The notes beneath the pieces were generated by a model. The model was not told the origin of the DNA. It searched no databases and saw only the letters and a list, made by a program, of their open reading frames with translations. Shown here piece by piece: positions 8,680 to 17,005 of a DNA stretch of 64,000 bases (position 1 is its first letter; every line of letters begins with the position of its first letter). A program made the position numbers and the translations under genes. Source of the DNA: Limnohabitans sp. Rim8 (GTDB lineage: Bacteria; Pseudomonadota; Gammaproteobacteria; Burkholderiales; Burkholderiaceae_C); contig NZ_CAMDLM010000006.1 in assembly GCF_945901735.1 (NCBI RefSeq), positions 62,001 through 126,000 of the forward strand, in the 5' to 3' direction.

Positions 8680-9507
8680 TCAAGTCTCCGAAAAAATCAT
8701 CTCAACACGGCCCAGCGGGCCGTAATCGGCGCTGGCGCTGTCACCGGGCTGCAGCTCCAGTGGCACCATGCAGGTGCCGGTGGTCACCACATGGCCCTTT
8801 TGCAAGGTGATGCCCAAGCTCGACAGCTGGTTGGCCAACCAGGTCAGGGCGATGCGCGGGTCGCCCAGCACATTGCCGCCCGTGCCCTCACGGGTGTACT
8901 TCAGTAGGTTGCCCTGTTCGACCCGGGCCTTCACCGGGTAGGTGCTCAAGTCCAGCTCGCGCCAGACATCGGGCGCGGCCGGGCCCAGCACCAAGTGGCG
9001 GGCACAGGCGTTGTCGGCCAGCAGTTGTGCTTCTCCCGCTGCGGTAAAGGGTTCCAGCCGCGAGTCGGGCACCTCCAGGGCCGGATGCAAACTGGCCACG
9101 GCGGCCATGACTTGCTGTGGGGTGTACGGCGCGGCTTGCGGTGGCAGGTCTTGCGCCATGGCAAAGGCAAACTCCGGCTCGGCCACACGCATGCGGTTGC
9201 CGGCAGACGGCACGGTGGCGCCGCTTTCAAACACCTGACCCGACAACAAGCGGCCTGCCAATGGGCCACTCACGTTGATGTGCAATTGTCCGTTGGCGCT
9301 GGTGGCAGCGATTTTCCAGCCGACCACCTGACGGCCGGACACGGTGGGCAATTGCGCTTGTGCGGCGTAGCCTTGCGCTGCCGTCCAGGGTCGGCTGGCC
9401 TCGGGCAGCTTGCTCAGCACTTGGCCTGATTGCCAATGGTCCCAAATCACTTGGGCTGCTTGTTGACAGGTTTCCTGGTCGGCTGGTTTTGGTGTTGGCT
9501 GTTTCAT
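8680..9507 (-). CDS. 2-keto-4-pentenoate hydratase-like (fumarylacetoacetate hydrolase family)
   Basis: A 275-residue member of the MhpD/XylJ branch of the FAH superfamily. GWKIAATS near residue 65, RVAEPEFAFAM with the metal-binding Glu-x-Glu-type acidic residues, and the terminal GHVVTTGTCMVPLELQPGD block are characteristic. Such enzymes hydrate 2-hydroxypenta-2,4-dienoate to 4-hydroxy-2-oxovalerate in aromatic meta-cleavage pathways or decarboxylate oxalocrotonate. No other meta-cleavage genes are nearby and the partner is an asparaginase, so the substrate may differ. The ATG at 9507 is preceded by the divergent tRNA promoter region. Confidence 0.85.
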   Translation of the reverse strand: MKQPTPKPADQETCQQAAQVIWDHWQSGQVLSKLPEASRPWTAAQGYAAQAQLPTVSGRQVVGWKIAATSANGQLHINVSGPLAGRLLSGQVFESGATVPSAGNRMRVAEPEFAFAMAQDLPPQAAPYTPQQVMAAVASLHPALEVPDSRLEPFTAAGEAQLLADNACARHLVLGPAAPDVWRELDLSTYPVKARVEQGNLLKYTREGTGGNVLGDPRIALTWLANQLSSLGITLQKGHVVTTGTCMVPLELQPGDSASADYGPLGRVEMIFSET

Positions 9508-9553
9508 GCGCCAATTGTTACGCCAACTTGCCGGTATACCCGGAAATCTTGTG

Positions 9554-9559
9554 TATAAT
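9554..9559 (+). promoter_or_regulatory. Probable -10 box of the tRNA-Met promoter
   Basis: A perfect TATAAT lies 33 bases before the tRNA. The best -35 candidate is TTGCCG at 9528-9533, with a longer than ideal 20-base spacer, so only the -10 element is convincing. Confidence 0.6.
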
Positions 9560-9591
9560 TTTTGGCTTGGTGGCTTGTGCCAACAAACTCA

Positions 9592-9668
9592 GGTGATATA
9601 GCTCAGTTGGTTAGAGCGCAGCATTCATAATGCTGATGTCGGTGGTTCAAATCCACCTATCACCACCA
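9592..9668 (+). tRNA. tRNA-Met (CAU anticodon)
   Basis: A complete 77-base cloverleaf with encoded CCA. The acceptor stem pairs GGTGATA (9592-9598) with TATCACC (9658-9664), the D arm is AGCTCAGTTGGTTAGAGC, the anticodon stem CAGCA/TGCTG encloses the loop TTCATAA with anticodon CAT, and the T arm is GGTGG-TTCAAAT-CCACC. The structure fits an elongator methionine tRNA. A CAU anticodon is also found in tRNA-Ile2 modified by TilS, which cannot be excluded by eye. An initiator is unlikely because the acceptor stem starts with a G-C pair and the stem lacks the three G-C pairs before the loop. Confidence 0.93.
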
Positions 9669-9677
9669 AAATCATTC

Positions 9678-9708
9678 AAAAAGGCCATTCATCGAATGGC
9701 CTTTTTTT
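9678..9708 (+). terminator. Bidirectional rho-independent terminator
   Basis: GGCCATTC (9683-9690), a 3-base loop ATC and GAATGGCC (9694-9701) form an 8-bp stem, followed by seven T on the plus strand and preceded by five A, so it can act in both directions. It ends the tRNA transcript and the convergent Bug gene transcript. Confidence 0.9.
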
Positions 9709-9747
9709 GCGCCTGCTCAGGCCCGCGTGACTTTTTCAGTCACGTTG

Positions 9748-10719
9748 TCATTGCAATTCGAACCCTGATTCCTTGATGACCGGACCCCAGTGCAAGGTGG
9801 CAGAGGACACCCATTCCTGCAGTTGAACTGGGTTGGCGTAGGTGGCCACATTGCCCAATTTGGACATTCTTTCAACGACTTCTGGGTCCGCCAGGGCCGT
9901 GGCCACCGAACGGCTGAAGCGGTCCACAAATTCGGGCGGCAAGCCTTTGGGGCCAAAAAATGCCAGCCAGGGGTTCTTGTCGACCCCTTTGATGCCCAAC
10001 TCCTGGAAGGTGGGAATGTCGGGTGCTGATTTGGCACGGCTGGTGCCCGATACGGCCATGACGTGCATTTTTCCATTGCGGTGGTGCTCGATGGATTCGG
10101 TCAGGGACAAAAATCCTGCGGGCACTTGCCCACCCAGCAGATCTTGGACCAGGGGTGCGCCACCCCGGTAAGGAATGGCCACCATGGGTGTGCCCAGTGA
10201 CTTGCCCACCAGCAGACCCGCAAATTGGGGCACGCTGCCGACGGCAGGGATGCCGTAATTGGCCTTGCCCGGATTGGCTTTGAGCCAGGTGCCAAACTCC
10301 GTAGGGGTTTTGGCGGCAATTGTGCTGGACAGGGCCATGACGTTGTAATAACTGGCGACACCTGCCAAGGCTGTGAAGTCCTTGATAGGGTCGTATCCGG
10401 GCGCCTTGAAGGTCAGGGGAATGATCACATGGGAATGGTCGATGGTCAGCATCACCATGGCGCCGTCGGGCGCTGCAGCCTTGAGCTGTTGCGTGGCAAC
10501 CATGCCGCCGGCTCCGGGTTTGTTTTCCACAATGACCGGCTGGTTCATGATCACGCGCAATTTTTCACCCATAATGCGCGCGACAACATCGGTCGCTCCC
10601 CCAGGCGGGAATCCCACCACAATGCGGATCGTGCCGTTGTAATCGGCGGAGTGTGCTGACCATGGCAGCGCCATGAGCAGCAGAAAAAATGAATACGTCA
10701 GACGTTGGATCAGTTTCAT
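9748..10719 (-). CDS. Bug family tripartite tricarboxylate transporter substrate-binding protein
   Basis: A 323-residue periplasmic receptor with a Sec signal peptide (basic start, hydrophobic FFLLLMALPW, cleavage after AHS at about residue 24). The Bug signature loops are present: IRIVVGFPPGGATDVVARI and VIVENKPGAGGM. An AGGAGTTCTT ribosome site precedes the start, and the ATG overlaps the stop of hyuB as ATGA. It is the last gene of the kynU-hyuA-hyuB-Bug operon and probably delivers the compound that those enzymes process. No membrane transporter subunits are in the operon. Confidence 0.92.
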   Translation of the reverse strand: MKLIQRLTYSFFLLLMALPWSAHSADYNGTIRIVVGFPPGGATDVVARIMGEKLRVIMNQPVIVENKPGAGGMVATQQLKAAAPDGAMVMLTIDHSHVIIPLTFKAPGYDPIKDFTALAGVASYYNVMALSSTIAAKTPTEFGTWLKANPGKANYGIPAVGSVPQFAGLLVGKSLGTPMVAIPYRGGAPLVQDLLGGQVPAGFLSLTESIEHHRNGKMHVMAVSGTSRAKSAPDIPTFQELGIKGVDKNPWLAFFGPKGLPPEFVDRFSRSVATALADPEVVERMSKLGNVATYANPVQLQEWVSSATLHWGPVIKESGFELQ

Positions 10720-12389
10720 GAAGAACTCCTGGGGAGTGGGTTGAAGGACAGGGGTGAAAGATCTGGGGGGGCAGTCGCATGGTTGACCGTATCCTGCGCG
10801 CAGAGCGCCGGGTCTCGTTGTTCGAGTGGACCAAAACCACCGCCGCCGGGCAGTTCAATGCAAAGACGTCCACCGTTCGGGATGTGAATGGTGCTTTTGC
10901 TTTCATGTGGGGTTGGCACACCACTGGCCGATTGAATCTCGACCCGTCCGGGGGTGCCCGACATGCCGCCATTGCGGCCACGGGCCGGGTAGGCACGGCG
11001 GTCAAAGGTGGCGGCCGAGCAGTCAAAACCCACTGCGTCACGGGTGCCGATCACGATGCGCTGGCTCAGGCCCCCGCGCCACTGACCGGCACCGGCCGAG
11101 TGGGGCAAATACACTTTTTCCCAGAACACCAGTGGTGATTGCGCTTCCGTGATTTCAACCGGAATGCCACCGACGCCACTTGGAAAAGCGGTGGTCGACA
11201 AACCATCTTTGGTGGGGCGTGCGCCCGTGCCGCCTAAACCGACACTCATGACATTGAAGGCCTTGCCTTGCGCGGGATGCCGGCTCATAGCCAGCACCCA
11301 GATGCTGCCGGCCGATTCGGCCGGTACTTGGCCGTGCAGGGCTTGCTCCAAGCAACCAAACATCAAGTCGGGGAGCATCTGTCCGATCACATGCCGAGCG
11401 GTGACCGGGCTGGGCCGTTGAGGATGAACGATGCTTCCCTCGGGGGCAATCACTTCGAAGGGGGCCAGGGAGCCGGCGTTGTTCGGGACCTCGGGCGCGA
11501 TCAGGCATTTGAGGCCGAAGACCGAATAAGCGTCGCTGTAGCATTTGGGCGAATTGATGCCCATGCGTGATGCGACGCTGGTGCCTGCGTAATCCACGCG
11601 GATCTGTTCGCCTTGCTTGTGCAGGGTGGCCACCAGGCGCACGGGATGTTCATGGCCGTCGATGGTCATTTCGGCGCGCCATTGTCCATCGGGCAGTCGC
11701 GCGATGGCTTCGCGGGTGGCGCGTCCTGATTGCTCAAGAATGTGCTCGGCCAGCGTGTCTAGACTCGCCAGTTTGAACTCGGTCATCATCTCGACCAGGC
11801 GGCGACTGCCCACTTCGTTGCTGCTGACCAAGGACAGGATGTCCCCTCTGGCCTCGATGGGGTTGCGAGAGTTGGCCTGGATGATGGCCAGCACATCTTC
11901 ATTGAGCGCTCCGGCCCGCACCAGTTTGAGGTGGGGAATGCAGGTGCCCTCTTCAAACACCGAAGCAGCATCGGCTGTGAAGCCGCGTCCACCCACATCG
12001 ATGGTGTGGCAGGTGGATGCAAACAAGGCCACCGGTCGTTGCCCGACAAAGACCGGGGTCACGACCACAAAATCAAACAGATGCCCGGTGCCCATCCAGG
12101 GGTCGTTGGTCACCAGCACATCCCCTGCGACCAGACTTTTCAGTGGGAACCTTGCCAGGAAATGCCCCACAGCGACAGCCATCGTGTTGACGTGCCCGGG
12201 CGTGCCCGTGACGGCCTGGGCCAGCATGCGTCCTTTCGTGTCGTAGACACCGGCCGAGAGGTCACCCGCTTCCCGCGCCACCGAACCAAATGCGGTGCGC
12301 AGCAAGGCTTGGGCTTGTTCTTCGACCACTGAAATCAGCCGGTTCCACATCACCTGTGTGCGAATGGCGTGCAGCATGTGCGTGCTCAT
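10716..12389 (-). CDS. hyuB: Hydantoinase B/oxoprolinase family protein (HyuB-like)
   Basis: A 557-residue protein of the HyuB family, the second subunit of ATP-dependent N-methylhydantoinase, oxoprolinase and acetone-carboxylase-like enzymes. Family blocks near the N-terminus are intact: REAGDLSAGVYD, GTPGHVNTM and VLVTNDPWMGTGHLFD. The C-terminal third (WRGGLSQRIVIG, ELPGGGGFGP) is also typical. It overlaps hyuA upstream and the Bug gene downstream by ATGA, so the three products are made in step. The heterocyclic or amide substrate is unknown; the kynureninase-like neighbour hints at a tryptophan- or indole-derived compound. Confidence 0.92.
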   Translation of the reverse strand: MSTHMLHAIRTQVMWNRLISVVEEQAQALLRTAFGSVAREAGDLSAGVYDTKGRMLAQAVTGTPGHVNTMAVAVGHFLARFPLKSLVAGDVLVTNDPWMGTGHLFDFVVVTPVFVGQRPVALFASTCHTIDVGGRGFTADAASVFEEGTCIPHLKLVRAGALNEDVLAIIQANSRNPIEARGDILSLVSSNEVGSRRLVEMMTEFKLASLDTLAEHILEQSGRATREAIARLPDGQWRAEMTIDGHEHPVRLVATLHKQGEQIRVDYAGTSVASRMGINSPKCYSDAYSVFGLKCLIAPEVPNNAGSLAPFEVIAPEGSIVHPQRPSPVTARHVIGQMLPDLMFGCLEQALHGQVPAESAGSIWVLAMSRHPAQGKAFNVMSVGLGGTGARPTKDGLSTTAFPSGVGGIPVEITEAQSPLVFWEKVYLPHSAGAGQWRGGLSQRIVIGTRDAVGFDCSAATFDRRAYPARGRNGGMSGTPGRVEIQSASGVPTPHESKSTIHIPNGGRLCIELPGGGGFGPLEQRDPALCAQDTVNHATAPPDLSPLSFNPLPRSSS

Positions 12390-14503
12390 GATTGAGCCTC
12401 CATCATCAAATGGCCTTGCTCATCCAGCCGCGCCATCCAGCCTGCGGGAACGACGATGGTGGTTTCGTCTTCGGCCACCAAAGCGGGGCCTGCGATTTGC
12501 TCACCGCTGTGAAGGTCAAAGCGCCAGTGCAGGCCAAACTCGCGTGGTTCGCCCAGCGCGGGCTCCCAAACCGGCCGTGTCGATAAGGGTTCTCGTTGGC
12601 GAGTCGCTTCAGGCAAGGCGATCGGCTGCACGGCTTGCGGCAGGGTGGAGACGGTGACCGACCAGGTGACCGCCTCGACTTCGCCATCGGGTATGCGCAG
12701 CCCGTAAATTTGTTCGTAGGATTTTTCAAAAGCTTCTACAAGTGCAGCCAGGGCTGACAGATCGATGGGGCCGTCTGATGCGGGAGGCAGGCGGACACGC
12801 AGTTCATGTCCTTGACCGGCATAACGCAATTCGGCCACTCTGAGCACTTCCAAGGGTGCCCCTGCGCTGGCGGTTTCCACCACCGACAGTGCTTCGGCAT
12901 GCATGGCCGCTAGCCGGGACTCGATCGCTTGGGGGTCCATCGTCAACAAAACGGACAAATCGCTGCGCACCACCTCGAAGGCCACTGGCGCACGTAAAAA
13001 GCCGATGGCCGAGCCGACCCCGGCGCCGGCGGGGACCATCACGCGGGTGATGCCCAATTTTTGGGCGAGTCGACCAGCATGCAAGGGTGCAGCACCGCCA
13101 AACGCCACCATGGTGAAGTTCCCTAAGTCTTGACCGCGCTCAATGGCGTGCACACGGGCCGCATTGGCCATGTTTTCCTCGACCATCTCGCTGATGCCTG
13201 CGGCGGCCCAGAAGGCGTCCATGCCCAAAGCTTTGCCGACATGGCTCATCAGGGCTTGCTGGGCCAATGTCGCATCCAGTGGCATCCGGCCTGAGGCAAA
13301 GCGTTCGGCGTCGATGCGGCCGAGCACCACGTTGGCGTCTGTGACCGCCGGCAGTTCGCCGCCGCGCCCATAGCAGGCGGGGCCCGGTTCGGAACCACAC
13401 GAATCCGGTCCGACCGTGATGCGCTGCAGGGCATCGACCCGGCCGATGGAGCCGCCGCCAGCACCAATTTCCACCAGTTCGATCACCGGAATGCGGATGG
13501 GCAAGCCGCTGCCTTTGAGGTTTTTCCAAACCCGGCCAATTTCGAAGCGGCGTGACCTTTCAGGCTGGCCGTTGTTGATCAGGCAAATTTTGGCGGTGGT
13601 GCCTCCCATGTCAAAGGCCAGCACCTTGTCCAGGCCGCATTCTCGCGCCAGATGCGCAGCCAAAATGGCACCGCCCGCTGGGCCGGATTCGACCAGACGG
13701 ATCGGAAAGCGAGCGGCCAACTCCAGCGTGGTCAGCCCGCCGCCCGACATCATCAGCAACATGGGGCAGTGCAGGCCTTTTTGCCGGATGCTGTCCTGTA
13801 GGCGAAAAAGGTAGCTGCCCATCAGGGGGCGCACGTACGCGTTGGCCACGGTGGTGGAAAAACGCTCGTATTCCCGGATCTCGGGGCACACTTCCGAGGA
13901 CAGGCAAATGCTCACATCCGGCCCGAGCATGGGCGCAAGGATGTCGCGGGCCCGTTGTTCGTGTGCGGGGTGGCCCCATGCGTGCATGAACCCGATGGCC
14001 ACTGCTTCGATGTGCGCATCTCGCATCTGGGCACCGACCGTTCTGACGTCGTCTTCATTGAGCTCCAGCAGCACCGTGCCATCGGCCGCGATGCGTTCGC
14101 GAACCGTCAAGCGCCAAGGTCTGGGCACCAGCTCGGTTGGCCCCTCCAGGTTCGTGTCGTAGGCATCAAAGCGTTTTTCAAAGCCCATGGCCAAAACATC
14201 CCGAAAGCCTTCGGTGGTGACAAAAGCTGTGCGCGCACCCTTGCGCTCGATCAGGGCGTTGGTGGCCAATGTGGTGCCGTGGACGAACAGCTCGATGCGG
14301 GCAGCTTCGAGACCCGAGGTTTTGAGCAGGCGATCGAGTCCCTCCATCACGGCCAGTTCTGGCTGGCGTGGTGTGGTCAAGACTTTGCAGCTGTGTCGGC
14401 GTGAGGGCGTTTCAAGGACCACATCGGTGAACGTGCCGCCGATGTCAGCGGCCAGGCGTATCGGGGCGTTCGTTTGGGCAATCGGTATGGCGGTGACGAT
14501 CAT
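12386..14503 (-). CDS. hyuA: Hydantoinase A/oxoprolinase family protein (HyuA-like)
   Basis: A 705-residue ATP-dependent HyuA subunit. The actin-fold phosphate-1 motif ADIGGTFTDVV is at residues 19-29 and the second phosphate motif AFDMGGTTAKICLI in the middle; GAGGGSIGRVD and the GSEPGPACYGRGG block are family hallmarks. It activates an amide or lactam carbonyl with ATP and works with HyuB. I chose the ATG at 14501-14503; a longer frame begins with TTG at 14557 inside the end of the kynureninase gene and adds 18 residues outside the conserved fold. The 5' end follows the kynureninase gene by 34 bases. Confidence 0.9.
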   Translation of the reverse strand: MIVTAIPIAQTNAPIRLAADIGGTFTDVVLETPSRRHSCKVLTTPRQPELAVMEGLDRLLKTSGLEAARIELFVHGTTLATNALIERKGARTAFVTTEGFRDVLAMGFEKRFDAYDTNLEGPTELVPRPWRLTVRERIAADGTVLLELNEDDVRTVGAQMRDAHIEAVAIGFMHAWGHPAHEQRARDILAPMLGPDVSICLSSEVCPEIREYERFSTTVANAYVRPLMGSYLFRLQDSIRQKGLHCPMLLMMSGGGLTTLELAARFPIRLVESGPAGGAILAAHLARECGLDKVLAFDMGGTTAKICLINNGQPERSRRFEIGRVWKNLKGSGLPIRIPVIELVEIGAGGGSIGRVDALQRITVGPDSCGSEPGPACYGRGGELPAVTDANVVLGRIDAERFASGRMPLDATLAQQALMSHVGKALGMDAFWAAAGISEMVEENMANAARVHAIERGQDLGNFTMVAFGGAAPLHAGRLAQKLGITRVMVPAGAGVGSAIGFLRAPVAFEVVRSDLSVLLTMDPQAIESRLAAMHAEALSVVETASAGAPLEVLRVAELRYAGQGHELRVRLPPASDGPIDLSALAALVEAFEKSYEQIYGLRIPDGEVEAVTWSVTVSTLPQAVQPIALPEATRQREPLSTRPVWEPALGEPREFGLHWRFDLHSGEQIAGPALVAEDETTIVVPAGWMARLDEQGHLMMEAQS

Positions 14504-14537
14504 GGAGGTCCGGTGGGGAGGGCAGGGGCAAAAAGGT

Positions 14538-15785
14538 TCAGACCATGGGGCGTTCAAAGCGGGTGTCCTGCCAGCTGCCGCTGACCAGCAATTGCCGCAA
14601 GACCTGAACCGCCGACCACAGCTGTTGATGGGTCGTGGTCAAGGGGTGAACGCCCCAACGCAAAGCGTCGGGTTTGCGCGAAGAAACGATGACGCCTTGC
14701 GCGACCAGGGCTTGCGCCAATGCGGCGGCCCCATCGAACTGCAGGGCCACATGGCCGCCACGTTGGGCGTGACGTCGTGGGCTGGCCAAGTGCAGGGGCC
14801 AAGGGGCGCACTGTTCATCGAAGAGTTGAATCAATGTGTCGGTCAATGACCTGTGGCGCTGGTTCAGGGCCAGCGGGTCGACCTCGCGCCACAGTTGTGC
14901 CGCAGCCGAAAAAGCCGCATTGGCCAGGACAGCGGGGGTACCCACCAAAAAACGGTCGGCCCCTGCGCCTGGCCTGTAGTTGGGCTCAAAAGCGAAGGTG
15001 TCGGCATGCCCCATCCAGCCCGAGATGGCAGGCCAGGCGGCATCGGCCCAGCGCGGGTGGATGTACAAAAATGCCGGTGCGCCAGGTCCGCCGCACAGGT
15101 ATTTGTAGCCGCATCCCACCGCCAAGTCGCTGTCGCTTTCGCGCAGGGCCACGGCCACGGCACCCGCCGAATGTGACAGATCCCAAAGGCTCAAGGCACC
15201 CGCCGCGCGAATGCAGCGGTTCAAATCGGCCATGTCCAGCCGCGTGCTGCTGCGGTAATCCACATGGGACAAGGCCACCACGGCCACGTCTTGCGGGGCC
15301 AGAGCCGCACGCAAATCGGACGCACCGTCGATGAAGCGCAGCTCGGCCAGATGGTCCCGGGCGATGGCTTCGGCCACATAGCGGTTGGAGGGAAACACGT
15401 GGCGTTCCAGCACGATCACTCGGCGGGGGGCTGCAACGCTGAGCGCATAGCGCAACAACTTGTATTGGTTGATGCTGGTGGTGTCCGTGACCCGGACATC
15501 GTTGCTGCCCGCCCCGATCAGGTGGGCCATCGAGGCACCGAGCGTGCGGGGCTGCTCCAGCCAGTCCAGCTCGTTCCAGCTGCGCCGCCGTGACTTGGCC
15601 CAACCGTCTTGCAGCACGGCCTGCATTTTCAAGGGTGCCGTGCGCGGCATGGGCCCGATCGAGTTGGCATCGAAATACAGCGTGCCGGGCGTGCCCGGGT
15701 CAAAGCGGTCCCCCAACTGGGCCAAACGGCTGTGACCGGGGTCGTGGGCATCCAGCTGCATGCAATCGGCAAGGGTCAGTGGCAA
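14538..15785 (-). CDS. kynU: Kynureninase-like class V aminotransferase
   Basis: A 415-residue PLP enzyme of the kynureninase branch of fold type I. FDANSIGPMP near residue 38 corresponds to the family's DGNSLG block, LSHVDYRSS and WDLSHSAGAV (Asp202) contact the cofactor, and GCGYKYLCGGPGAPAFLY carries the Schiff-base Lys228. Kynureninase cleaves kynurenine or 3-hydroxykynurenine to an anthranilate and alanine. No other kynurenine-pathway genes are nearby; instead it heads an operon with hyuA, hyuB and a Bug receptor, so the true substrate may be a relative of kynurenine. The start is a TTG, supported by alignment of LADCMQLDAHDP to the usual N-terminus. Confidence 0.82.
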   Translation of the reverse strand: MPLTLADCMQLDAHDPGHSRLAQLGDRFDPGTPGTLYFDANSIGPMPRTAPLKMQAVLQDGWAKSRRRSWNELDWLEQPRTLGASMAHLIGAGSNDVRVTDTTSINQYKLLRYALSVAAPRRVIVLERHVFPSNRYVAEAIARDHLAELRFIDGASDLRAALAPQDVAVVALSHVDYRSSTRLDMADLNRCIRAAGALSLWDLSHSAGAVAVALRESDSDLAVGCGYKYLCGGPGAPAFLYIHPRWADAAWPAISGWMGHADTFAFEPNYRPGAGADRFLVGTPAVLANAAFSAAAQLWREVDPLALNQRHRSLTDTLIQLFDEQCAPWPLHLASPRRHAQRGGHVALQFDGAAALAQALVAQGVIVSSRKPDALRWGVHPLTTTHQQLWSAVQVLRQLLVSGSWQDTRFERPMV

Positions 15786-15831
15786 ACAAGACTCCGAATC
15801 GTGGAACAGACAAGGCCATGGTAGTCAGGGG

Positions 15832-15843
15832 TTGGTATTCCAA
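15832..15843. promoter_or_regulatory. Possible LysR operator (TTGG-N4-CCAA)
   Basis: TTGGTATTCCAA is an interrupted inverted repeat in the 94-base gap between kynU and the divergent LysR gene. The position is right for a shared LysR box, but the motif is short and untested. Confidence 0.35.
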
Positions 15844-15879
15844 CAAGTCTTTAAAAGGTAATAATCATGTCTTTTTGTT

Positions 15880-16899
15880 ATGGGTAACCCGATGTCTGAA
15901 TCCGCAAGCTCTGCAGTTGGTCCCATCACCTCTTTCCACGACGGGCAGCCCCGCAAGTCGACCCCAGCCGGCATGCCTGACCCGGCTGCGCTGGTGCTGC
16001 TGGCTGAAATTGCGGACGCGGGCAGTGTGACGGCTGCAGCTCGCAAGCTGGGCAGTTCGCAACCGGCCGTGAGCAAACAACTGCGCCGTCTGGAAGAGTC
16101 TCTCGGGGTCACCTTGTTCGAGCGAGGCTTGCGCGGCGTGCAGGCCACGGAATATGGTTTGGCCTTGCTGCCGCGCGCCCGCGCGATTCGCAGCCAAGCC
16201 CGTCAAGCCGGTGAGGATGTGCAGCAAAGACGGGGCCACAAAGAAGGACGTTTGGTGGTGGCGCTGTCCCACTTTGCCACCATGGCCTTGTTGCCCCAGG
16301 TGATTCCGGCATTTCGGCTGCGTTGGCCGGGGGTGCAATTGAACATCGTGCCGCCCAGTTTTCAGTTGGGCGGTTTGCGCGAAGGCGCGCCTGACTTTGC
16401 CGTGATGTCTTTGCCAGCTGAACAATTGGGGCCTGAGTTCGTCACCCGCGCGCTCTATGCCACCACGGTGTCCGTGGTGGTGCGCCCCGGACATCCGCTG
16501 CAAAACGTCCACAGTTTGTCGCAGTTGGTGGGGGCTCAATGGGTATTGCCCAGCCTAGAGAGTTCGGTCGCCCGGGGTTTGGACCGTGCCTTTCAGCAGG
16601 CTGGTTTGGCTGAGCCCCTGTGCACGGTGACCTGTCAGACCCTGACAGGCTTGGAGACCCTGGCCCGGCACAGTGATTTGGTGGCGGCCATGCCGATGGA
16701 GGTTCACGCCTCGCGCATGCAAGCCAGTGGCTTGTGCAGGGTGCCCATCCAGGAAACGATTGACGGAGCACGGGTGGCCATCGTGCGCTGGTCGGATGCC
16801 CAGCCGACCCCTGCGGGGGAAGACCTGGAGGAATCCTTTGTTCAGGCCGCGTATGAGTTGGCGCGCGAGCAATCCATAATCAGGGGCCGTGCGGCTTAA
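15880..16899 (+). CDS. LysR family transcriptional regulator
   Basis: A 339-residue LysR-type regulator. The winged helix-turn-helix lies at about residues 36-80 (SVTAAARKLGSSQPAVSKQLRRLE, written here in two adjoining parts: SVTAAARKLGSSQ and PAVSKQLRRLE), followed by a linker helix and a periplasmic-binding-protein-like effector domain (LVVALSHFATMALLP onward). It is divergent from kynU with a short shared promoter region, the classic arrangement for a LysR activator of the neighbouring operon. The effector is likely a substrate or intermediate of the kynU-hyuAB pathway. An alternative ATG is at 15892. Confidence 0.6.
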   Translation: MGNPMSESASSAVGPITSFHDGQPRKSTPAGMPDPAALVLLAEIADAGSVTAAARKLGSSQPAVSKQLRRLEESLGVTLFERGLRGVQATEYGLALLPRARAIRSQARQAGEDVQQRRGHKEGRLVVALSHFATMALLPQVIPAFRLRWPGVQLNIVPPSFQLGGLREGAPDFAVMSLPAEQLGPEFVTRALYATTVSVVVRPGHPLQNVHSLSQLVGAQWVLPSLESSVARGLDRAFQQAGLAEPLCTVTCQTLTGLETLARHSDLVAAMPMEVHASRMQASGLCRVPIQETIDGARVAIVRWSDAQPTPAGEDLEESFVQAAYELAREQSIIRGRAA

Positions 16900-17005
16900 A
16901 ACCAACCTATCTGGGACCCGATGGGGTGCTCACATCGGGCATGCGTCAGGCGCCCGCCAAGCCCCCAGCCCTGCCAGACCTTCGCCCCTCGGTTATGGTC
17001 TGGGG

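Noticed and set aside
9592..9668. tRNA-Met as an integration (att) site
   Set aside because: No integrase, repeated tRNA 3' end or foreign-looking block follows the tRNA.
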